Shown: positions 1 to 6,427, counted from the stretch's first letter. The stretch is 8,354 nucleotides of DNA from Natronohydrobacter sp. (GCA_007117255.1 SKGU01000274.1:1-8354), one strand, 5' to 3'. The notes: a model not told the origin generated them from the sequence alone. A program made the numbers and translations.

Positions 1-188
1 CGCTGCATCTGGCGCGGGTGGCGAACCCGGACTGTCAGGTGGTCGGCATTTCGATCAATACCGCAGCGATGTCCGACCAGGAGGCGCTGGACTATTGCGC
101 CGAGGTCGAGGCGCGGATGGGTCTGCCCACGGTTGACCCGTTCCGCCATGGTGCCGGACGTCTGGTCGATGCACTGGCGGGGGTTTGA
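1..188 (+). CDS. dgcN: DUF1611-family protein, C-terminal end (DgcN-type D-glutamate N-acetyltransferase)
   Basis: Only the last 61 codons are in the window (reading from base 3, stop TGA at 186-188). The tail contains NPDCQVVGISINT, a Cys-rich segment (DYCAEVEARMGLP) and a final VDPFRHGAG...LVDAL, which I recognise as the usual C-terminus of DUF1611 proteins. Members beside a dipeptide-epimerase-like gene are known as DgcN, which N-acetylates D-glutamate in the DgcN-DgcA catabolic route of marine proteobacteria. The gene just downstream is of that epimerase type, which supports the name. The catalytic part lies outside the window, so the function rests on the tail and the neighbour. It is separated from dgcA by a 100-base hairpin-rich spacer. 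Confidence 0.72.
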   Translation, partial: LHLARVANPDCQVVGISINTAAMSDQEALDYCAEVEARMGLPTVDPFRHGAGRLVDALAGV

Positions 189-288
189 GGGGCGTTGCCC
201 CGGTTGCAAGACGTGAGGGGCGTTGCCCCTCTTGGCCCTTTGGGCCAATTCACCCCAGGATATTTGGACAAGAGTGAAAGGGCAGGAT
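186..288 (+). repeat. Hairpin-rich intergenic element with a duplicated 16-base unit
   Basis: TGAGGGGCGTTGCCCC occurs twice, at 186-201 and 214-229, a period of 28 bases. Each copy contains the inverted repeat GGGGC-GTT-GCCCC. The first copy begins with the stop codon of the upstream gene. A third hairpin, TTGGCCC-TTT-GGGCCAA, follows at 232-248, then CACCCCAGGATATTTGGACAAGAGTGAAAG. From memory this resembles a dispersed intergenic element common in Rhodobacteraceae genomes (C-run, GAGGATATTT, then AAGATGAAAG-like text). The copies are seen directly; family membership is recollection. No T-run follows any hairpin, so a classical terminator is unlikely, but the structures may affect mRNA stability or coupling between dgcN and dgcA. 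Confidence 0.6.
277..282 (+). promoter_or_regulatory. Ribosome binding site favouring the GTG start at 289
   Basis: AAAGGG lies six bases before GTG 289. The other in-frame starts are worse. TTG 223 sits inside the duplicated hairpin with its purine run only two bases away, and GTG 274 has only a weak GGACAAGA upstream. Confidence 0.5.
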
Positions 289-1251
289 GTGCTGACTGTC
301 TTTGAAGACCGCTTTGCATTGGCAGAGGTGTTCACCATTGCGCGTGGCTCGCGCACCCATGCGGATGTTCTGCGCGTTGAGGTCGCACGCGATGGCGTGA
401 CCGGGCGCGGTGAATGTGTGCCCTATGCGCGCTATGACGAGACCATGGCATCTGTGCGCGCGCAGATCGAAGGCGCGGGTGCCGGAATTGATCGCAACGC
501 GTTGCAGGCAGCGCTTCCCGCTGGCGCTGCGCGCAATGCGCTGGATTGCGCGCTCTGGGACTTGGAAGCCAAGCGCGTTGGGCGGCGTGTGTGGGAATTG
601 GCTGGTTTGGACATGCCGCAGCCACTTGTGACAGCCTTCACGCTGTCGCTCGATACGCCGGAGAAGATGGAACTCGCCGCGCGCCGTCATGCGCATCGCC
701 CGCTTTTGAAGATCAAGCTCGGCACGCCCGATGACATGCCCCGGCTTGAAGCCGTGCGGCGCGGCGCGCCCGACACGCGCATCATCATTGACGCAAATGA
801 GGGCTGGAGCGCCGAGGTCTATGCCGATCTGGCCCCCCATTTGTTGCGGCTGGGTGTGGCGATGGTTGAGCAACCCTTGCCTGCGGGCGCAGATGACATG
901 CTGGCCGAGATTGCGCGCCCCCTGCCGGTCTGTGCGGACGAATCCTGTCATGACCGGGCCAGCCTGCCGGGGCTTCGCGGCAAATATGACATGGTCAATA
1001 TCAAGCTCGACAAGACCGGCGGATTGACCGAAGCGCTGGCACTGCGCGATGCAGCGCGCGCGCAGGGCTATCAGGTGATGGTGGGCTGCATGGTCGGCAG
1101 TTCGCTGGCGATGGCGCCTGCCGTTCTGGTGTCTCAGGGCGCAGAGGTGGTCGATCTGGACGGGCCGTTGCTGCTGGCCGAAGACCGCGATGTGCCGCTG
1201 CACTATGATGACAAGGGCGTACACCCCCCCTTGTCTGCGCTTTGGGGTTGA
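289..1251 (+). CDS. dgcA: N-acetyl-D-glutamate racemase DgcA / dipeptide epimerase (enolase superfamily)
   Basis: A 320-residue enolase-superfamily enzyme of the muconate-lactonizing subgroup. The N-terminal capping domain covers about 1-105 and includes GRGECVPYARYDET; the barrel follows. All catalytic residues are visible: the KxK pair K141/K143 (KIKLG), metal ligands D168 (IIDANEG), E194 (VEQPLP) and D217 (CADES), and the opposite-face lysine K239 (VNIKLDK). GCMVGSS (266-272) and D289-L-D291 mark the substrate end. Dipeptide epimerases and DgcA share this layout. DgcA is preferred because a DUF1611/DgcN gene lies directly upstream; DgcA racemises N-acetyl-D-Glu so that a deacetylase can release L-Glu. 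The retained DxD motif leaves L-Ala-D/L-Glu epimerase open. The frame is open upstream to TTG 223; GTG 289 is chosen for its ribosome site and because family proteins start just before DRFALAEVFTI. Confidence 0.83.
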   Translation: MLTVFEDRFALAEVFTIARGSRTHADVLRVEVARDGVTGRGECVPYARYDETMASVRAQIEGAGAGIDRNALQAALPAGAARNALDCALWDLEAKRVGRRVWELAGLDMPQPLVTAFTLSLDTPEKMELAARRHAHRPLLKIKLGTPDDMPRLEAVRRGAPDTRIIIDANEGWSAEVYADLAPHLLRLGVAMVEQPLPAGADDMLAEIARPLPVCADESCHDRASLPGLRGKYDMVNIKLDKTGGLTEALALRDAARAQGYQVMVGCMVGSSLAMAPAVLVSQGAEVVDLDGPLLLAEDRDVPLHYDDKGVHPPLSALWG

Positions 1252-1298
1252 CCCATCTTCCCCAACGCCCGCGCATGCGTTAAGTGTCGGCCAGCTTC

Positions 1299-1304
1299 AG
1301 GAGG
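1299..1304 (+). promoter_or_regulatory. Strong ribosome binding site of ilvD
   Basis: A perfect AGGAGG eight bases before ATG 1313 fixes the ilvD start. The reading frame itself is open upstream to about 1190, inside dgcA, but the resulting extra 41 residues have no counterpart in IlvD. Confidence 0.75.
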
Positions 1305-1312
1305 ATTGCCCC

Positions 1313-3154
1313 ATGCCAAGATATCGTTCCCGCACCACAACTCATGGCCGCAATATGGCAGGCGCGCGCGGCTTGTGGCGCGCGACAGGGATGAAAGACG
1401 ATGATTTCGGCAAGCCGATCATTGCGATCGTCAATTCTTTCACCCAGTTCGTGCCGGGGCATGTGCATCTGAAAGATCTGGGCCAGATGGTCGCGCGCGA
1501 GGTCGAAAAGGCAGGCGGCGTGGCGAAAGAGTTCAACACGATCGCGGTCGATGACGGGATCGCGATGGGTCATGACGGGATGCTGTATTCCCTGCCTTCG
1601 CGGGAGGTGATCGCGGATTCGGTGGAATATATGGTCAATGCGCATTGTGCCGATGCGATGGTGTGCATTTCCAACTGTGACAAGATCACGCCCGGCATGT
1701 TGATGGCCGCGATGCGGCTGAACATCCCTTGTGTGTTCGTCTCTGGTGGGCCGATGGAAGCTGGCAAGGTTGAGGTCGATGGCGTCTCAAAGGCCGTCGA
1801 TCTGGTCGATGCGATGGTCTGGGCGGCGGATGACAAATACACTGATGCACAGGTGCAGGCGATGGAGGAAGAAGCCTGCCCGACCTGTGGGTCGTGTTCA
1901 GGGATGTTCACGGCCAATTCGATGAACTGCCTGACCGAAGCGCTGGGCCTGTCATTGCCGGGTAATGGCTCCACGCTGGCCACGCATGCGTATCGCAAGC
2001 AACTTTTCCTGCGCGCAGGTCATGTCGTTGTCGATCTGGCCAAGCGCTACTATGAGCAGGATGACGACAGCGTGTTGCCGCGCAATATCGCGAGCTTCAA
2101 GGCATTCGAGAATGCGATGTCTCTGGATATCGCGATGGGCGGGTCCACGAACACAGTGCTGCATCTGCTGGCGGCCGCCCATGAGGGCGGGATCGAATTC
2201 ACCATGACTGATATTGACCGGTTGTCGCGCCGCGTGCCGTGCCTGTCGAAAGTCGCGCCGGCCAAAGACGATGTGCACATGGAAGATGTGCATCGTGCCG
2301 GTGGGATCATGGCGATTCTGGGCGAACTGGACAGGGCGGGCCTGCTGCACCGGGATTTGCCAACGGTTCATAGCCCGACGATGGGCATGGCGCTGGATAT
2401 GTGGGACATCATGCGCACCGATGACCCCGATGTTCATGATTTCTACAAGGCCGCACCGGGCGGCGTGCGCACCACGCAGGCTTTCAGCCAGGCCAAAGCC
2501 TATGATGCGCTCGATATGGACCGCGAAAAGGGTGTGATCCGTTCCAAGGAACATGCGTTCAGCCAGGACGGGGGGCTTGCCGTGCTGTTCGGAAATCTGG
2601 CCGAACAGGGCTGTATTGTGAAAACGGCAGGTGTGGACGAGTCGATCCTGAAATTCTCAGGCCCCGCGCATGTATTCGAGAGCCAGGATGATGCGGTCAG
2701 CGGTATTTTGACCGGCAAGGTCAAGGCCGGTGAAGTGGTCATCATCCGTTATGAAGGCCCGCGCGGCGGGCCGGGAATGCAGGAGATGCTGTACCCGACA
2801 AGCTATCTGAAGTCGAAAGGTCTGGGCAAGGCCTGTGCATTGGTGACAGACGGGCGCTTCTCTGGCGGCACATCAGGCCTGTCCATCGGCCATGTCAGCC
2901 CAGAGGCCGAAGAAGGCGGGCTGATCGGGCTGGTCGAACAGGGCGATCTCGTCGAAATCGACATTCCGAACCGGACCATTCATCTGGCGGTTTCTGACGG
3001 TGTCATTGCCGCGCGCCGCGCGGCACAAGATGCGAAGGGCTGGGTTCCAGCGAAGCCGCGTCCGCGCAAAGTTACCACGGCCCTGCGCGCCTATGCTGCG
3101 CTGACCACCTCTGCGGCCATGGGGGCCGTGCGCAAATTGCCCGAAGGAATGTGA
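1313..3154 (+). CDS. ilvD: Dihydroxy-acid dehydratase IlvD
   Basis: 613 residues, close to the 616 of E. coli IlvD and near-collinear with it from MPRYRS to the C-terminus. It dehydrates 2,3-dihydroxy-isovalerate and 2,3-dihydroxy-3-methylvalerate to the 2-keto acids that precede valine, leucine, isoleucine and pantothenate; it acts in the cytosol with an Fe-S cluster and Mg2+. Visible motifs are D80-D81, C122-D123-K124 (SNCDKITPGM; the Lys is carbamylated in the family), C189-PTCGSC to C195, and SDGRFSGG-like DGRFSGGTSG near the C-terminus. Position 49 is Gly (FVPGHVHL), not the Cys of the shorter [2Fe-2S] class, so this is the E. coli-type, oxygen-sensitive cluster class. It lies 61 bases after dgcA and 3 bases before dat with no terminator seen between, suggesting co-transcription at least with dat. 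Confidence 0.97.
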   Translation: MPRYRSRTTTHGRNMAGARGLWRATGMKDDDFGKPIIAIVNSFTQFVPGHVHLKDLGQMVAREVEKAGGVAKEFNTIAVDDGIAMGHDGMLYSLPSREVIADSVEYMVNAHCADAMVCISNCDKITPGMLMAAMRLNIPCVFVSGGPMEAGKVEVDGVSKAVDLVDAMVWAADDKYTDAQVQAMEEEACPTCGSCSGMFTANSMNCLTEALGLSLPGNGSTLATHAYRKQLFLRAGHVVVDLAKRYYEQDDDSVLPRNIASFKAFENAMSLDIAMGGSTNTVLHLLAAAHEGGIEFTMTDIDRLSRRVPCLSKVAPAKDDVHMEDVHRAGGIMAILGELDRAGLLHRDLPTVHSPTMGMALDMWDIMRTDDPDVHDFYKAAPGGVRTTQAFSQAKAYDALDMDREKGVIRSKEHAFSQDGGLAVLFGNLAEQGCIVKTAGVDESILKFSGPAHVFESQDDAVSGILTGKVKAGEVVIIRYEGPRGGPGMQEMLYPTSYLKSKGLGKACALVTDGRFSGGTSGLSIGHVSPEAEEGGLIGLVEQGDLVEIDIPNRTIHLAVSDGVIAARRAAQDAKGWVPAKPRPRKVTTALRAYAALTTSAAMGAVRKLPEGM

Positions 3155-3157
3155 CCC

Positions 3158-4021
3158 ATGAGCCGCATCGTCTATGTGAATGGCGACTACCTGCCCGAAA
3201 GCGAAGCCAAGGTCTCGATCTTCGACCGGGGCTTTCTGATGGCCGATGGTGTCTATGAGGTTACGACCGTCATTGACGGCAAGCTGATCGACTTTGACGG
3301 GCATTTTACCCGTCTGGGGCGCAGCTTGCGCGAGTTGGACATTGCGAACCCGATGGACCGTGACGCCTGGCTGGAGGTGCATCGCCAGCTTGTCGCGCAA
3401 AACGGCGTTGATCAGGGGATGATCTATCTGCAGGTCACGCGTGGCGCGCCCGGTGATCGGGATTTCATCTTCCCTGATCCTGAAACGACCACGCCCACAG
3501 TGGTGCTGTTCACCCAGTCCAACCCTGCGCTGGTCGACAGCCCGAAGGCGAAAAAGGGCATCAAGGTCATCACCATTGATGACATCCGCTGGGGGCGGCG
3601 CGATATCAAGACAGTGCAACTGCTTTACCCAAGCATGGGCAAGATGATGGCCATCAAGCAAGGCGCGGATGATGCCTGGATGGTGCAGGATGGCGAAGTC
3701 ACGGAAGGCACCTCGAACAACGCCTATATCATCAAGGATGGGCGCATCATCACCCGCGCGCTGTCGAATGACATCCTGCACGGGATCACCCGCGCGGCTG
3801 TGCTGCGTTTCGCGCAAGAGGCACAGATGCCGGTTGAGGAGCGCAGCTTCACCGTGGAGGAGGCCAAAGCGGCGGATGAGGCTTTTGTGACCTCGGCCAG
3901 CACCTTTGTCATGCCAGTTGTCGAGATCGATGGGGCGACACTTGGTGAAGGCAAGCCAGGCCCACTGGCGCTGCGGTTGCGCGAAATCTACATTGAGGAA
4001 AGTCGCAAGGCCGCGCTCTGA
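3158..4021 (+). CDS. dat: D-amino-acid transaminase (PLP fold type IV)
   Basis: 287 residues, the usual length. It belongs to the BCAT/DAAT/ADC-lyase group and exchanges the amino group between D-amino acids and 2-keto acids, typically D-Ala + 2-oxoglutarate to pyruvate + D-Glu. Visible are DRGFLMADGVYE (Y33), H49xxR52 for cofactor phosphate, YLQVTRG (89-96), the catalytic lysine K151 (RRDIKTVQLL), E183 in VTEGTSNNAY, and LHGITR (207-212). The D-amino-acid enzyme rather than a branched-chain one is favoured by DIKT...LL and the VTRG block. The classic carboxylate-trap motif R-x-H reads R101-D-F103 here. ATG 3158 follows the ilvD stop by three bases, with AAGGA at 3144-3148, so the two are probably translated from one mRNA. 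A branched-chain or R-amine-type transaminase remains possible. Confidence 0.86.
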   Translation: MSRIVYVNGDYLPESEAKVSIFDRGFLMADGVYEVTTVIDGKLIDFDGHFTRLGRSLRELDIANPMDRDAWLEVHRQLVAQNGVDQGMIYLQVTRGAPGDRDFIFPDPETTTPTVVLFTQSNPALVDSPKAKKGIKVITIDDIRWGRRDIKTVQLLYPSMGKMMAIKQGADDAWMVQDGEVTEGTSNNAYIIKDGRIITRALSNDILHGITRAAVLRFAQEAQMPVEERSFTVEEAKAADEAFVTSASTFVMPVVEIDGATLGEGKPGPLALRLREIYIEESRKAAL

Positions 4022-4036
4022 CGCGGCCTTTATTCG
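4007..4036 (+). terminator. Intrinsic terminator at the end of the dat transcript
   Basis: A perfect nine-base stem AAGGCCGCG (4007-4015) / CGCGGCCTT (4022-4030) has a six-base loop CTCTGA and is followed by TTATT, so the 3' side reads CCTTTATT. The stop codon TGA of dat (4019-4021) lies in the loop. On the other strand the same stem lies just past the stop of the convergent RTX gene but is followed by GCGACTTTCC, so termination there would be weaker. Confidence 0.78.
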
Positions 4037-4047
4037 TCGCCAGAATG

Positions 4048-5349
4048 CTACACTGGCAACCTGGTGACAGGTTCGTTGATTGTAATATTGACATCGTAGA
4101 ACGAGCCGATGTCCTGAAGCACGACCATAACCTCACCGTTTTCGATGATGGATGTGGAGAATTCTTCTTGATCAATGACAACTTCGGGCGATGGATTGCT
4201 TCCGTTCAAGTTGACCGGCGTATAGACAAGCTGGTCGAATTGAAAAGGATTGAAGTCAGTGATCAGGGCAGGGCCAGCGCCTTCGGCGCCCACACCGTAG
4301 ATTTGAAAGGTGTCCGCTCCAGGCCCGCCCGACAAGGTATCGCCCAGACCGCCAGACAGAATATCATTGCCGGCACCTCCGATAACTCGTGTCTCGCCTG
4401 TCCCATCGATTGTCTCGGAATCTCCGTCAACGCGCATGAAACCTGCACCGCTCAGGATGTTCTGAGCGCGGTTGTCGCTGGCAAGCAGGGTGTCACTTCC
4501 ATTGCCTGCCACAGCCTCGACAAAACCCGATCCCGCGCTTCCATCGAACACGTCGTCCCCGTTGCCTAGAATGACACGGTCGATCTGCTCAAAGGTGGTC
4601 GCAGGCAGGCTGCCATCTGTGGGCTCGACCACGATGACATCCCCGCCCAACACCGTGACACTCATATCCTGCGTCAGTGCGCTGAGATCGAGCGTGTTGA
4701 ATTCATCACCACCGACATAATTTCCGCCACCTTGAAACCCCTCTGTCAGCACAATAACCACGTCGCCATTATCTTCTTCCGTGACCGTCAACCCTGTGGG
4801 GAAGGGGCTTGGGGGGGCGGGCATGTCATCACCTTCGGGGAACACGAATTCGGCACCCACGATGTCGAGCGCGTCAAAATCTTCCACAAGGTCCTCAAGC
4901 GCTGCCTGCATATCGTCGCCGCCATAGCCGGAAAGCTGCACGACATTCACGCCATTCATCTGCACCATCAGTCCGTCGCCATCGGGCGCGGCAACACCGG
5001 TCAGGATCACAGGTTCATCGTCTGCGGGAACGAAAGCAGAGCCACGCAGGTCAAGAACCAGCCGATCTTCGTCAGGGTTGAAATCTGCGATCAGGGTCGG
5101 ATCGACCGTCGCACCGCTGCGGTTCAGTAGCTCGCCATCCTCTGTGAAATCGACAGGCGCAATGATGAACGTATCTTCGCCATCACCGCCCCGCAGCAAT
5201 GCACCGCCGCCAATGGACATGAGCGTGTCGTCACCAGAGCCGCCGCGCAGGGTGCTGTCGCCATCCGTGATCAGCGTGTCATCGCCAGACCATCCGCGTA
5301 CAACCTCGCCGCCACCGCTGAAGATCAGGTCGTCACCCTGGGTGCCCAT
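4048..5349 (-). CDS. RTX-type calcium-binding repeat protein, main body of an apparently interrupted gene
   Basis: 433 residues from the ATG at 5349. It is built as two similar modules. Module 1 has RTX nonapeptides GWSGDDTLI, GGSGDDTLM and GGDGEDTFI (about 18-62), then LIADFNPDEDRLVLDL (87-101). Module 2 has GNGDDVFDG, GNGSDTLLA and GGAGNDILSGGLGDTLSGG (262-342), then ADTFQI and LITDFNPFQFDQLVY (362-376). Such repeats bind calcium and occur in surface or type I-secreted proteins; no enzyme domain is seen, and cysteine is absent. The frame continues upstream (EPSRPPLV) to a TAA at 5374-5376, beyond which the same frame encodes a hydrophobic N-terminus. No ribosome site precedes ATG 5349 (bases read CCACCGCTTGTA), so independent translation is doubtful. 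Convergent with dat. Function unknown. Confidence 0.68.
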   Translation of the reverse strand: MGTQGDDLIFSGGGEVVRGWSGDDTLITDGDSTLRGGSGDDTLMSIGGGALLRGGDGEDTFIIAPVDFTEDGELLNRSGATVDPTLIADFNPDEDRLVLDLRGSAFVPADDEPVILTGVAAPDGDGLMVQMNGVNVVQLSGYGGDDMQAALEDLVEDFDALDIVGAEFVFPEGDDMPAPPSPFPTGLTVTEEDNGDVVIVLTEGFQGGGNYVGGDEFNTLDLSALTQDMSVTVLGGDVIVVEPTDGSLPATTFEQIDRVILGNGDDVFDGSAGSGFVEAVAGNGSDTLLASDNRAQNILSGAGFMRVDGDSETIDGTGETRVIGGAGNDILSGGLGDTLSGGPGADTFQIYGVGAEGAGPALITDFNPFQFDQLVYTPVNLNGSNPSPEVVIDQEEFSTSIIENGEVMVVLQDIGSFYDVNITINEPVTRLPV

Positions 5350-5373
5350 TACAAGCGGTGGACGCGATGGTTC

Positions 5374-5505
5374 TTATTGTGTTTCATCATCGACATCATC
5401 ATCAGGGGACGTTGCGGTGTCATCACTGCTGGAGCTGCTAAAAACATCGCTGAGCGCCAGAAGTGCGCCAAGCCCAAGCAAAATAAGAAGAAGCGATCCA
5501 TCCAT
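5374..5505 (-). CDS. Short N-terminal fragment: hydrophobic helix plus Ser/Asp linker
   Basis: 43 residues from ATG 5505. Residues 4-18 (SLLLILLGLGALLAL) form one membrane helix or uncleaved signal anchor. A Ser run and an Asp/Thr-rich acidic linker follow (SSSSSDDTATSPDDDVDDE), then TAA. The start is chosen because GGGGGG (5513-5518) lies seven bases upstream; the longer in-frame start at 5559 has no ribosome site. The stop is in frame with the RTX body and only eight codons from its first Met, and the joined text (linker, PPLV, then GTQGDDLI) reads like a normal beginning of a roseobacter RTX protein. I therefore take it as the 5' piece of that gene, cut by a nonsense codon. Alternatively it is a genuine small membrane peptide. 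Confidence 0.55.
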   Translation of the reverse strand: MDGSLLLILLGLGALLALSDVFSSSSSDDTATSPDDDVDDETQ

Positions 5506-5922
5506 AAAAATACCCCCCGGAACCAAATGGCTGGTTGTGCTCAAATCGATCACATCCAAGTGAAAAGAGTTAACAATCGCTACGTTCTTAATGGTCTTCT
5601 GTCCATAAAAAACGAGGTGTCCGTTTCAGGCAGGGAAAATTGATCCCAATTCGCCAACAATGCTTATCAAGGCCGGGTATTGTTTTGGTTTAAGCGTTAA
5701 TTGCGCCTTGTCCTGTCTAAGGCACAGGATTGGATATGTGCTGTTTTTCTAGCCGAATCACACCGTATGCGCACTGTAATGCTGGCCCGATGATTGCTAT
5801 TGCGTGCTCGATGGGGCCTGTGTCGTTTGAAGCGTAGCCCATAACGTGATCGGCTGATCTGCTGCCCGACCGCCCAAACAGCGTGTGTTCGCCAACGGAT
5901 CATGCCGGTGCAGCAGGTGCTT
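5506..5922. other. Non-coding region between the RTX gene and DUF1244
   Basis: About 417 bases, visibly AT-richer than the flanking genes over 5506-5750. It must hold the promoter of the - strand RTX gene, but I find no convincing -35/-10 pair. Short open frames here have no ribosome sites or recognisable protein text. On the + strand, GCACA (5722-5726) / TGTGC (5737-5741) is followed by TGTTTTTCT, a weak terminator-like shape that overlaps two other possible short stems. No tRNA or other RNA gene is recognised. Confidence 0.5.
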
Positions 5923-6237
5923 TCAAGTGTCCCGCTTGCCTACGTTTTCGGCAAACGCTTGTGTAAAGCGCGCTTGGGTTTCCGGCCCCGCTTCGGTTTG
6001 GAATTTATCGCGCCATTCGGCATAGGGCATGCCATAAATCATCTCGCGCGCGGCGTCCTTGTCCATCTCGATCCCGCGGGCATTCGCCGCTTCCTGATAC
6101 CAGCGCGACAGGCAGTTGCGGCAAAAGCCTGTCAGATTCATCATATCGATATTCTGCACATCCTTGCGCTTATCCAGATGTTCCAGCAGAGCGCGAAAGG
6201 CGGCAGCTTCCAGTTCGGTGCGGGTTTGCGAATCCAT
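5923..6237 (-). CDS. DUF1244 family protein
   Basis: 104 residues, the normal size for DUF1244, a small cytosolic alpha-helical family of unknown function in proteobacteria. The family core is clear: DMMNLTGFCRNCLSRWY (31-47) with the conserved cysteine pair C39-x-x-C42, then DKDAAREMIYGMPYAEWR (59-76). The CxxC could bind metal or be redox-active, but no function is shown. No signal peptide or membrane segment is present. The start at 6237 is set by GGAGGA (6246-6251) eight bases upstream; the frame is open further back to 6429, but that stretch is not family-like and would overlap the pyk start. The gene diverges from pyk. Family call confident, function unknown. Confidence 0.9.
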   Translation of the reverse strand: MDSQTRTELEAAAFRALLEHLDKRKDVQNIDMMNLTGFCRNCLSRWYQEAANARGIEMDKDAAREMIYGMPYAEWRDKFQTEAGPETQARFTQAFAENVGKRDT

Positions 6238-6427
6238 ATTAGCGGTCCTCCGTGTCTGAAGCGCCACCCTGAGCGCGCCGTGTGCGCCCGTCAAGTCGTG
6301 GATGGCTTGCAACTTGCGCGGAAGATGATAGATGTTTGCGCTAACGGCTTCGGTTTCCGCAGCGCCTCGCGTAGACCATGCCAAAGCGTTGAGCATTGCG
6401 GCGCCGCGCCGCGCGAAAGGACCCTGC
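6238..6427. promoter_or_regulatory. Divergent promoter region between DUF1244 and pyk
   Basis: 190 bases should carry both promoters. For the - strand gene the best candidate is TTGACG (6289-6294), 17 bases before CAGGGT (6266-6271), a good -35 with a poor -10. For pyk, TTGCAA (6307-6312) with 16 bases to TAGATG (6329-6334) is possible but weak. AAAGGA (6416-6421) six bases before ATG 6428 is the pyk ribosome site. No operator palindrome is evident. Confidence 0.4.

Noticed and set aside
223..288. Upstream extension of dgcA to TTG 223 or GTG 274
   Set aside because: The added residues (PLLALWANSPQDIW) come from the intergenic hairpin element, and neither start has a well-placed ribosome site.
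250..1224. A long - strand ORF opposite dgcA
   Set aside because: His/Arg/Gln-rich text typical of an antisense shadow in GC-rich DNA; the + strand has all enolase-superfamily catalytic residues.
1264..1281. AACGC/GCGTT inverted repeat between dgcA and ilvD as a terminator
   Set aside because: The stem is only five bases and no T-run follows, so it does not support separate transcription units.
2873..3817. A 314-codon - strand ORF across ilvD and dat
   Set aside because: It spans the junction of two well-supported + strand genes, so it is an antisense shadow.
4045..4569. A 174-codon + strand ORF opposite the RTX gene
   Set aside because: It is the complement of the RTX-coding frame, has no recognisable protein text or ribosome site, and the - strand frame has clear RTX motifs.
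5569..5574. GTTAAC as part of a CtrA or similar operator
   Set aside because: No second TTAA half-site at the right spacing is found nearby.
5697..5903. A 68-codon - strand ORF in the intergenic region
   Set aside because: Arg/His-rich text, no ribosome site and no recognisable motif; taken as chance.
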